Source of the DNA: Bacteroidota bacterium
Lineage (GTDB): Bacteria; Bacteroidota; Bacteroidia; Flavobacteriales; Crocinitomicaceae
NCBI GenBank assembly: GCA_029558435.1
Contig: JAKQEZ010000121.1
Coordinates: forward strand, 1-5,950
Direction of reading: 5' to 3'
Length of the DNA: 5,950 bases
Below the pieces are notes generated by a model. It was given only the letters and a program-made list of their open reading frames with translations. It had not been told where the DNA came from and made no database searches. Made by a program: the position numbers and the translations under genes. The number at the start of each line of letters is the position of its first letter. Positions within the stretch are counted from its first letter, which is position 1. Positions 1-5,950 of the stretch are shown in pieces.

Positions 1-37
1 GATTTGAATTCAAGTATTCACCTGTAAGAAGTTACTA
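1..37 (+). promoter_or_regulatory. Short upstream region of ermF with a weak ribosome binding site
   Basis: Only 37 bases precede the ermF start. AAGAAG at 26-31 lies six bases before the ATG and is a plausible but weak ribosome binding site. The window begins GATTTG; TTTG at 3-6 could be the right half of a Bacteroides-type -7 box (TAnnTTTG) whose TA would lie just outside the window. If so, the mRNA leader would be only about 20-25 bases. No leader-peptide ORF or attenuator hairpin, of the sort that controls ermC-like genes, fits in the visible part. The promoter assignment is inference, because the -33 region is not present. Confidence 0.3.
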
Positions 38-838
38 ATGACAAAAAAGAAATTGCCCGTTCGTTTTACGGGTCAGCACTTTACTATTGATAAAGTGCTA
101 ATAAAAGATGCAATAAGACAAGCAAATATAAGTAATCAGGATACGGTTTTAGATATTGGGGCAGGCAAGGGGTTTCTTACTGTTCATTTATTAAAAATCG
201 CCAACAATGTTGTTGCTATTGAAAACGACACAGCTTTGGTTGAACATTTACGAAAATTATTTTCTGATGCCCGAAATGTTCAAGTTGTCGGTTGTGATTT
301 TAGGAATTTTGCAGTTCCGAAATTTCCTTTCAAAGTGGTGTCAAATATTCCTTATGGCATTACTTCCGATATTTTCAAAATCCTGATGTTTGAGAGTCTT
401 GGAAATTTTCTGGGAGGTTCCATTGTCCTTCAGTTAGAACCTACACAAAAGTTATTTTCGAGGAAGCTTTACAATCCATATACCGTTTTCTATCATACTT
501 TTTTTGATTTGAAACTTGTCTATGAGGTAGGTCCTGAAAGTTTCTTGCCACCGCCAACTGTCAAATCAGCCCTGTTAAACATTAAAAGAAAACACTTATT
601 TTTTGATTTTAAGTTTAAAGCCAAATACTTAGCATTTATTTCCTGTCTGTTAGAGAAACCTGATTTATCTGTAAAAACAGCTTTAAAGTCGATTTTCAGG
701 AAAAGTCAGGTCAGGTCAATTTCGGAAAAATTCGGTTTAAACCTTAATGCTCAAATTGTTTGTTTGTCTCCAAGTCAATGGGTAAACTGTTTTTTGGAAA
801 TGCTGGAAGTTGTCCCTGAAAAATTTCATCCTTCGTAG
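38..838 (+). CDS. ermF: ErmF 23S rRNA (adenine-N6)-methyltransferase, macrolide-lincosamide-streptogramin B resistance
   Basis: This 266-residue protein is recognised as ErmF. Erm enzymes use S-adenosylmethionine to methylate A2058 of 23S rRNA (E. coli numbering) at N6, which blocks binding of macrolides, lincosamides and streptogramin B. The Rossmann-type methyltransferase domain is complete. Motif I is LDIGAGKG (residues 38-45), the acidic residue after strand 2 is E62 (AIEND), the motif III aspartate is D87 (GCDF), and the catalytic motif IV is SNIPYG (102-107). FLPPP (169-173) and a helical C-terminal rRNA-binding domain follow. The length is that of full ErmF, with no frameshift or internal stop. 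The ATG at 38 is preceded by AAGAAG at a suitable distance and gives the family N-terminus MTKKKLPVRFTGQHF. The gene is the only + strand gene and converges on the efflux operon. In Bacteroidota ermF usually travels on transposons or integrative elements; no such ends are visible here. ErmF, ErmFS and ErmFU alleles differ by few residues, and I cannot assign the allele from memory. Confidence 0.96.
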   Translation: MTKKKLPVRFTGQHFTIDKVLIKDAIRQANISNQDTVLDIGAGKGFLTVHLLKIANNVVAIENDTALVEHLRKLFSDARNVQVVGCDFRNFAVPKFPFKVVSNIPYGITSDIFKILMFESLGNFLGGSIVLQLEPTQKLFSRKLYNPYTVFYHTFFDLKLVYEVGPESFLPPPTVKSALLNIKRKHLFFDFKFKAKYLAFISCLLEKPDLSVKTALKSIFRKSQVRSISEKFGLNLNAQIVCLSPSQWVNCFLEMLEVVPEKFHPS

Positions 839-896
839 TTCAAAGTCGGGTGGTTGTCAAGGTGATTTTTTTGGTTTGGTGTCGTCTTTTAAGCTG

Positions 897-1032
897 CCGC
901 ATAACGTTTTGGGGCTTGGCGTAGTGGCGGCATTATAGCACTACGGTTGATACGAAGAACCAAAGTTCAAATATACCATAAATGTTCAAACGAAGCACTT
1001 CACCCGCCATTACGCCAAACCCTTGTTAGCGG
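897..1032 (+). repeat. Imperfect inverted repeat resembling an integron attC recombination site
   Basis: The inner arms are 912-930 and 1004-1022 and match at 17 of 19 positions when one is reverse-complemented. The outer arms are CCGCATAAC (897-905) and GTTAGCGG (1025-1032), which pair except for one extra A on the left arm. In between lie unpaired TTTT on the left and a TT on the right, and a central loop of about 73 bases. A left box ending in AAC, a right box beginning with GTTA, a bulged arm with an extrahelical base, and a length near 130 bases are all attC-like. The right box GTTAGCG deviates from the consensus GTTRRRY at its last two positions, and GCATAAC deviates from RYYYAAC. The orientation, with the AAC side next to the ermF stop, is that of a cassette carrying ermF. 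No integrase and no second site are present in the window, so a miniature mobile repeat or a plain folded intergenic repeat remains possible. Confidence 0.5.
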
Positions 1033-1054
1033 TATGTGGCTTTTTGTTGTCCGC

Positions 1055-1074
1055 TGTTTGTCGTGTTTGGTCGT
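1055..1074. repeat. Short imperfect tandem repeat in GT-rich sequence
   Basis: TGTTTGTCGT (1055-1064) is followed directly by TGTTTGGTCGT, sharing the T at 1064. The two copies differ by one inserted G. A related string, GTTTGGTGTCGTC, occurs left of the attC-like repeat within 873-887. The repeat lies in a stretch (about 1041-1084) that is nearly free of A on the + strand. No function is evident, and it may be low-complexity drift. Confidence 0.4.
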
Positions 1075-1130
1075 GTGTCTGCTGAAAAATAAAAAGAGGG
1101 GGAAAGGAATTTTTTTGTCTGTCGGGAAAA

Positions 1131-1195
1131 GGGCAAGCTCTTTTGCAAACTTTGGATTGTGTTGAGCCTTGTGCGGTTTGCAAATGTGCTTGCCC
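1131..1195 (-). terminator. Hairpin with 20-base arms 18 bases beyond the TolC-family gene; possible terminator of the efflux operon
   Basis: The arms at 1131-1150 and 1176-1195 are reverse complements at 18 of 20 positions, both mismatches being T opposite T near the middle of the arm. The loop is 25 bases. Read on the minus strand, the hairpin starts 17 bases after the stop codon of the outer-membrane factor gene and is followed by TTTTCCC and, further on, by a pyrimidine-rich tract. This position suits a factor-independent terminator for the pump operon, but the T run is short and the loop is long. Read on the + strand there is no T run after it. It may instead be part of a dispersed repeat. 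Confidence 0.4.
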
Positions 1196-1212
1196 TGTGT
1201 TTGGAAGTTATG

Positions 1213-2562
1213 TTATTTTCTCCCCGTTACTTGCAAATAAGTAGTAACCGCCAACTTGTATTGTGTTTGTGCATCTGTCAGCTTATCGGCTGTTTCGGTA
1301 ACTAATGCCTGTGCTTCCAACAAATCGGATAATGTTACTATACCGCTTTCATAACCTGTTTTACTTACTTTTAAATTTTCTTCGGCTTGTATGGCTGTTT
1401 CTTTCATAATGGCTATTTGCTTCCACGCTTCGTTTACATCAGTCCAAGCCTTTTCCATTTGCAGGTTTAATAAACCTTTGGTGTCCTCAAATGTGTTTTC
1501 TGCAATTCGTTGTTTTATTTTCTGTTCTTTAATGGCATAGCTTCCGCCCCACCAATCGGATATTGGAATGGAAACCGACACATAAGCCAATCCATTGGTA
1601 TAATTATTCACTCCTTTTTCCAACATATTGATATGATAACCTGCCAATCCAACGGCAACGGTGGGCATATAGTCGCCTGTTTTCATTTTAGTTTGTAGTT
1701 GTGTGGCTTCTACCGATTTTTCCAAAAGCTGGTACTCCGTTCTTTGGGTTAATGCGTTTTGGTTGTCGGTGTAATATTGGTAAGGGCTTTGGCTTATATC
1801 AATTACTTCCTGCAATACCAATGTGCTGTCATAAGGTATCCCTATGGTTTGGCAGAATTGCATTGTCGCTAATTTCTTTCCGTTCAGCAATTTGTTTTTA
1901 TTGGCTTCTAATTCGCTTTGTTTGATTTGCACTTTCAGTACATCGTTTTTAATAATCAACCCTGATTTGAAAGCATCATCTACCTGTTTGCGAACATCGT
2001 TTAACAACAGTTCGTATTTTTCCAACGTGTTTTGTTTTTCCTGCAAGGAAATTAACTGCCAATACTGCTGTTCGGTTTTAAGTAATATTTCGTTTTCAGT
2101 CAGTTGTTGCTGCTTTTCTTTCACATCTACATTAAGGGCTGCCAATTTGTTTCCTGTGCTTATTTTTCCACCTGCATAAATGGGCTGTGCGATATTCAAA
2201 ACGCCTATTGCCGAACGTTGAAACATACTTAACTCCATTCCGGGGAAATAGGCAAACTGCGTTGCCGTAGGCAGATTGGCAGGGTTGCCGTCATATACAG
2301 GTAAGTTTCCGCCCTCCATTTTATATTCAATCAATGGATTGATAGCCTGAAATCCCAAAACATTGGCACTCACTTTTGGGAAATAGTTTGTGAACGCATT
2401 TTTCTTTATCTGCTTGGCAGCTTCAATTTCCAAAGCACTATTTTTTACGGCTTTGTTGTTTTCCAAAGCAAGGGTTTTGCTTTGTTCCAATGTCAATGTT
2501 TTTTGACTATATGCTGTTGCCGATGTAATCAGAGCAACAACGACTATTGATATTTTTTTCAT
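1213..2562 (-). CDS. TolC-family outer-membrane efflux protein (RND pump outer-membrane factor)
   Basis: This 449-residue protein is the predicted exit channel of the tripartite pump, forming a trimeric outer-membrane barrel with a long periplasmic helical tunnel. The N-terminus is a Sec signal peptide: MKK, a hydrophobic core (about residues 4-14), then ATAYSQ, with cleavage likely near residue 19. There is no lipobox cysteine, unlike OprM-type lipoproteins. Two homologous outer-membrane-efflux repeats follow, about 25-215 and 265-445. Each has the family's strand and helix marks: QPIYAGGKI (126-134) and SIPISDWWGG (331-340) start the second halves, and YESGIVTLSDLLEAQ (404-418) is the characteristic C-terminal helix motif, echoed by FKSGLIIKNDVLKVQ (198-212). 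Gln, Lys and Glu-rich coiled-coil helices dominate. It is the last gene of the operon, 10 bases after the permease stop, with AAGAG touching its ATG. The length is usual for the family and the frame is intact. Substrate is set mainly by the permease and cannot be inferred here. Confidence 0.93.
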   Translation of the reverse strand: MKKISIVVVALITSATAYSQKTLTLEQSKTLALENNKAVKNSALEIEAAKQIKKNAFTNYFPKVSANVLGFQAINPLIEYKMEGGNLPVYDGNPANLPTATQFAYFPGMELSMFQRSAIGVLNIAQPIYAGGKISTGNKLAALNVDVKEKQQQLTENEILLKTEQQYWQLISLQEKQNTLEKYELLLNDVRKQVDDAFKSGLIIKNDVLKVQIKQSELEANKNKLLNGKKLATMQFCQTIGIPYDSTLVLQEVIDISQSPYQYYTDNQNALTQRTEYQLLEKSVEATQLQTKMKTGDYMPTVAVGLAGYHINMLEKGVNNYTNGLAYVSVSIPISDWWGGSYAIKEQKIKQRIAENTFEDTKGLLNLQMEKAWTDVNEAWKQIAIMKETAIQAEENLKVSKTGYESGIVTLSDLLEAQALVTETADKLTDAQTQYKLAVTTYLQVTGRK

Positions 2563-2572
2563 CTCTTAATTT

Positions 2573-5500
2573 TTAAGCGTAATTCTTTTTTAATGATTGC
2601 TGATACATTACAGGCAGTAAATAAAGGGTAAGTATCATTGATACCAACAACCCAAAACAAACTACCGCCCCAAGCGGTCCCCAAAGGGTTGAGCCGCTTA
2701 CTATCATCGGCACAACGCCAACGGCTGCCGCAAATGATGTTAAGAAAATTGGTCGCATTCTTCGTTTTCCTGCGGCTACGGCTGCATCGGAAAGCGACAT
2801 TCCGTTTTTACTTCTTAATTCTTCGGCATAATCAATCAGAATAATACCGTTGCGAACAACGATGCCCATAAGGCTCATAATACCCAAGAAAGAAGTTAAA
2901 CCAAACGGATAACCTGTAATGACTAAACCTAATGCTGCACCCAAGAAACTCAACGGCATTGTTATCATTACCAAGAAAACCAATTTTGGTCTTTTGAATT
3001 GGAACAACAAAATAAAGAAGATAAGCAAAACACCTGTAAACAACGCCTTTGCCAATGGGATATAGTTTTCAACTTCGCTTTCTTCTTCCCCACCATAGGA
3101 TAAAGTAACCTGTTCGTTTTTGTGCAGTTTATTGATTTCTGTTTTTAAATCGGACAAGACTTTGTAAGGCAATACACCACGTTTTACATCAGCACGAACG
3201 GTAATTGTTCTTGTGCCGTTTCTGCGAATAATTTGACCCTCGCTCCAATCGTTAGTAATGCGTGTTGCTAATTGCCTTACAGGAACGGTTGCCCCTGTGA
3301 GTGGCGATGTTACATTTTGATTTGCAATGTCATCAAAACTGTTTTTTTGTTGGACTTCATTCATCAACTTGATACTTATAGGATAGTCGCCCTCCCAAAT
3401 TGTACCGATTGGCAAGCCCGATAGACCTGCTGCCAACGATGTTGCAACCACTCCTTTGGTTAAACCCAAACGGTTTGCTGTTTCATCGTTTATCTTTACG
3501 CTTATGCCTTGTCGTGGATTTAAGTAATCTGTTCTTGCCCAAATCACATTTTCGTTTTTTTCCATTACGGTTTTTACCTGCTGTGCCAATGTTTTAATGC
3601 TGTCTAAATTATCTGCACTAATACGCACTTCAATAGGTGCTGTGGTACTCAACAGGTCTAATTGTTTCATACGCACATAAGCGTTTGGAAAAAGATTTCT
3701 GTACTTGTTTTCGTACTCGTTCAAAATAGAAAGTGCATCATCAGACGTTTGCGTATTCACGACTAATTGAGCATAATTTTTTGACGGGAAATTTGGGGCA
3801 TAAGTAGTGTGGAAGCGTGGCGAACTTGTACCAATAAATGCAGCCACATTTAAAACTCGTTTGTCTTTCATCAGCATTTGTTCCAAACTATCGGAAACAA
3901 AAGCGGTTTGTTCTAAGGTGCTACCCTCGGGCAAATAAATTTCTACGGCAAATTGATTTCGTTCTACTTTTGGGAATAGCTGACGTGGCACAAAGGCAAG
4001 GATTAAACCGCCTAATGCAACGGAAGCAACACCAATAAGGATAGTAGTTTTAGGAATGCGAAATGCTAATTCTAATGTGCTATCATAAACATTTTGTACA
4101 AAGTCCAATAAGGATTTTTTCTTTTTCTTGCTTTGTTCTTTTCTAATTCCTTGTTTGATGAATACATAACTCATAAAAGGAACAAGCAAACAAGCAATCA
4201 ACAATGAAGCAATTAAAGCAACGCCTATGGTTATAGGTAAAGAGCCGACAAAGTCGCCTACCATTCCCGAAAGGAAAAATGTCATTGGAATATAAGTAGC
4301 AATGATTGCCAACGTTGCAGAAAATACAGGAACAAAAAGTTCGGTAGCACTTTTCCACGCTGCATTCCAAGCGTCTTCTCCGTGGTCTAATTTTTCAATG
4401 TGTCCATCCAAAACCACAATGGCATTATCCACTACCATACCCAACACAACAATTAACCCTGCCAACGATACGGTATGTAATTCCACACCCAACGCATACA
4501 AAATACCAATAGTTATGAAAATGGAAATTGGAATGGTAGCCCCTGCAACTGCCGCCACACGAAACGGAAGCAACAACATTGTTACAATGATTACCGCAAA
4601 AATGGCAATGGCAAACTCTTTTAAGAAATGCGTAATGGAATGCCCTACGGCTTGGGGCATATCGGCAATTTTTGCCACTTGTACATCGGGCGAAATTTTA
4701 CCTTTCAAGGTTTGCAAAGTTTCGTCCACTGTTTTACCAAAATCAACAATGTTGTTGCCGGGTTGCATTTCCAAAGAAATAAGCAAACTGTTTGTACCGT
4801 TGTTTTTTATGTAAGAGTCAGGTTTTGGGTATTCTCTTACTACACGGGCTACATCTTTTACCCGGATAACGTTGCCTGTGGGGTCGGTGTAAACGATTTG
4901 ATTTTTTATATCTTCTTCGGTGTTGTAAGAAGTGGGAATGTGTACAGGTGTAATTTGTTCTGCATTATCCAATTCTCCACCGTAATACACCGCACCCTCT
5001 AACTGTGCAGCAACCAAAAGACTCATTGGTTTTACACCGTAATAAGCCAATTTATCGTTGTCGGGGTAAATGGTAATTTGCTCTTGTGTCAAACCAAAAT
5101 GTTTTACTTTGGAAACGGCTTTTATTTTTCGCAATTCCGTTTCAATAACTTTCAGTTCACGGTCAAGTTCCTTGTAAGTCTTACTATCCGATTGTACCGT
5201 AAGCAAAATGGCTGATGTATTACCAAAGTCATTATTGGCTATCAGGGCTAAAACCTGTGGCGGTAATTCTGCTTTCACATTATTAAGCCCGAATTTTATT
5301 TTATCCCAAAAGGCATCAGGGTCTTTTACATTGTTATTGACTTCTACAAATACAATCAACATACCCTCTTTGGAAATGGAATAGGTTTTTTCCCTGTTTA
5401 CTTCTTCAAATCCATACAAAAAACTTTCTACTTTGGTGGTTAATTGTTCTTCGACCTGTGCAGATGTTGCACCGGGGTAAACACCGATGATTAAGCCTTG

Positions 5501-5644
5501 ACGAATGGTAAATTCAGGAAATTCATTTCTTGGCATTACCCATAAAGCAAACACGCCAAATAACACAAAAATAGATGTAATGATAATGGCTATTTGCTTA
5601 TGCTTCATAGCCAATTCTATGATATTGAAATTTTTGGTTGTCAT
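2573..5644 (-). CDS. RND-family efflux permease (AcrB-like, HAE1-type), inner-membrane proton/drug antiporter
   Basis: This 1023-residue protein is a complete RND permease, close to the roughly 1050 residues of AcrB. It should trimerise in the inner membrane and use proton flow to push substrates into the TolC-type channel. Membrane segments are visible near 17-37, 337-360, 363-385, 391-414, 436-459, 468-497, 530-552, 862-881, 886-909, 915-938, 966-985 and 989-1014: twelve helices, with two large periplasmic porter/docking loops (about 38-335 and 553-860). The helix 4 motif is GMVVDNAIVV (402-411), and helix 10 has GIVVRNGIILIDYAEE (927-942). Compared with AcrB, D407 is kept as D406, while D408 is N407 and K940 is R931. 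The helix 11 start RRMRPIFLTS (961-970) keeps the family arginines and threonine. A lysine run (506-510) sits in the cytosolic loop after helix 6. The ATG lies two bases after the adaptor stop (TAATTATG), implying translational coupling. CusA-type metal-pump methionine clusters are not evident, so an organic substrate is more likely; this is inference. Confidence 0.95.
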   Translation of the reverse strand: MTTKNFNIIELAMKHKQIAIIITSIFVLFGVFALWVMPRNEFPEFTIRQGLIIGVYPGATSAQVEEQLTTKVESFLYGFEEVNREKTYSISKEGMLIVFVEVNNNVKDPDAFWDKIKFGLNNVKAELPPQVLALIANNDFGNTSAILLTVQSDSKTYKELDRELKVIETELRKIKAVSKVKHFGLTQEQITIYPDNDKLAYYGVKPMSLLVAAQLEGAVYYGGELDNAEQITPVHIPTSYNTEEDIKNQIVYTDPTGNVIRVKDVARVVREYPKPDSYIKNNGTNSLLISLEMQPGNNIVDFGKTVDETLQTLKGKISPDVQVAKIADMPQAVGHSITHFLKEFAIAIFAVIIVTMLLLPFRVAAVAGATIPISIFITIGILYALGVELHTVSLAGLIVVLGMVVDNAIVVLDGHIEKLDHGEDAWNAAWKSATELFVPVFSATLAIIATYIPMTFFLSGMVGDFVGSLPITIGVALIASLLIACLLVPFMSYVFIKQGIRKEQSKKKKKSLLDFVQNVYDSTLELAFRIPKTTILIGVASVALGGLILAFVPRQLFPKVERNQFAVEIYLPEGSTLEQTAFVSDSLEQMLMKDKRVLNVAAFIGTSSPRFHTTYAPNFPSKNYAQLVVNTQTSDDALSILNEYENKYRNLFPNAYVRMKQLDLLSTTAPIEVRISADNLDSIKTLAQQVKTVMEKNENVIWARTDYLNPRQGISVKINDETANRLGLTKGVVATSLAAGLSGLPIGTIWEGDYPISIKLMNEVQQKNSFDDIANQNVTSPLTGATVPVRQLATRITNDWSEGQIIRRNGTRTITVRADVKRGVLPYKVLSDLKTEINKLHKNEQVTLSYGGEEESEVENYIPLAKALFTGVLLIFFILLFQFKRPKLVFLVMITMPLSFLGAALGLVITGYPFGLTSFLGIMSLMGIVVRNGIILIDYAEELRSKNGMSLSDAAVAAGKRRMRPIFLTSFAAAVGVVPMIVSGSTLWGPLGAVVCFGLLVSMILTLYLLPVMYQQSLKKNYA

Positions 5645-5646
5645 AA

Positions 5647-5950
5647 TTAGTTGATGATTTTTACAGGTGTGCCGTTACTTAGTTTTTGTTGCCCCGAAGT
5701 GATGATGTTTGCATTTTGTGGTACTTCGCCTTGTATCAACATTTTGTTGTCAATCAGGGCAATGGTTTGTACAGCAATTTTTACTGCCTTACCGTTTTCC
5801 TCAACATAGATGAACTGACTGCCGTTTACGTCTTTTTGCAGGGCTTTATTGGAAACCAACAAACCGGAACGCTTATCTTGTGCAACGGTTTGAACGGAAC
5901 AAATCATACCGGGCTTTATGTCGCCTGTGGTATTTTGTACTTCAATTTTT
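5647..5950 (-). CDS. RND periplasmic adaptor (membrane fusion protein, HlyD/AcrA family), C-terminal part only
   Basis: The reading frame stays open to the window edge, giving 100 codons of the C-terminus plus a stop. The gene therefore starts outside the window, and the ATG at 5905-5907 is an internal methionine, not the start: the codons before it read IEVQNTTGDIKPG, typical end-of-barrel sequence of these adaptors (compare the common LKPGM). The visible part covers the end of the beta-barrel domain (DIKPGMICSVQ) and the membrane-proximal domain: FIYVEENGKAVKIAVQTIAL, then MLIQGEVPQNANIITSG and LSNGTPVKI, the usual C-terminal pattern of AcrA-like proteins. The missing N-terminus should hold a signal or lipoprotein peptide, the lipoyl domain and the alpha-hairpin that contacts TolC. 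It is the first visible gene of the pump operon, and its stop is two bases from the permease ATG. The adaptor bridges the permease and the outer-membrane channel. Confidence 0.9.
   Translation of the reverse strand, partial: KIEVQNTTGDIKPGMICSVQTVAQDKRSGLLVSNKALQKDVNGSQFIYVEENGKAVKIAVQTIALIDNKMLIQGEVPQNANIITSGQQKLSNGTPVKIIN

Larger units (their letters stand above)
839..1212. other. Non-coding, structure-rich region between convergent ermF and the efflux operon
   Basis: No credible gene was found in these 374 bases. The stretch contains a T7 run at 866-872, an attC-like inverted repeat (897-1032), GT-rich sequence with a short tandem repeat (about 1041-1084), a purine tract (1091-1109) followed by seven T (1110-1116), and a hairpin with 20-base arms (1131-1195). 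Both neighbouring genes end into it, so it would be expected to hold transcription terminators for both strands. The density of structure exceeds what two terminators need. Confidence 0.7.

Noticed and set aside
866..872. T7 run 27 bases after the ermF stop as a factor-independent terminator
   Set aside because: No convincing GC-rich hairpin could be found directly before the T run.
964..990. Direct repeat GTTCAAA at 965-971 and 984-990 as an operator or attachment site
   Set aside because: Seven bases repeated once in an AT-rich loop is weak evidence, and no regulator or recombinase is nearby to support it.
947..1165. Open frame of 72 codons on the + strand after ermF
   Set aside because: It starts inside the loop of the attC-like repeat and runs through both arms, GT-rich sequence and part of the second hairpin. 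The predicted peptide is low in recognisable pattern and there is no clear ribosome binding site.
4111..4141. Possible frameshift at the A/T-rich run encoding the lysine stretch of the permease
   Set aside because: The frame continues correctly on both sides, and a basic stretch in the cytosolic loop after helix 6 is plausible for the family.
4302..4814. Open frame of 170 codons on the + strand
   Set aside because: It is antisense to the membrane helices and porter domain of the RND permease, and its Thr, Ala and Asn-rich composition is what the opposite strand of such a gene produces.
5647..5907. Reading the adaptor as a small complete 86-residue protein starting at 5907
   Set aside because: The frame is open upstream of that ATG to the window edge and encodes conserved adaptor sequence there, so the methionine is internal.

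Overview
The window reads as an accessory, antibiotic-resistance-associated segment from a member of the Bacteroidota. The main evidence is an intact ermF-type 23S rRNA methyltransferase, a gene known chiefly from Bacteroides, Riemerella, Elizabethkingia, Chryseobacterium and relatives. The AT-rich coding sequence, the weak Shine-Dalgarno signals and the style of the RND pump proteins agree with this. The species cannot be decided from the sequence.

Layout: bases 1-37 are a very short piece of upstream sequence, followed by ermF on the + strand (38-838). Bases 839-1212 are a 374-base non-coding stretch between two convergent transcription units. It holds a 136-base imperfect inverted repeat with attC-like ends (897-1032), a GT-rich direct repeat, and a second hairpin with 20-base arms (1131-1195). 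The rest of the window is a tight minus-strand operon, read from right to left: the C-terminal part of a periplasmic adaptor (membrane fusion protein; 5647 to the window edge), a complete RND inner-membrane permease (2573-5644) and a complete TolC-family outer-membrane factor (1213-2562). The gaps between these genes are only 2 and 10 bases.

Function: the three minus-strand genes together encode a complete tripartite RND efflux pump, with adaptor, proton-driven permease and outer-membrane channel. ErmF methylates 23S rRNA and protects the ribosome from macrolides, lincosamides and streptogramin B. The two units are transcribed toward each other and are probably regulated separately; the pump's promoter and any regulator lie beyond the right edge. 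The substrate of the pump cannot be read from the sequence. The part of the window least explained by known genes is the structured 839-1212 region, especially the attC-like fold 58 bases after the ermF stop, which is oriented as it would be in an integron gene cassette.
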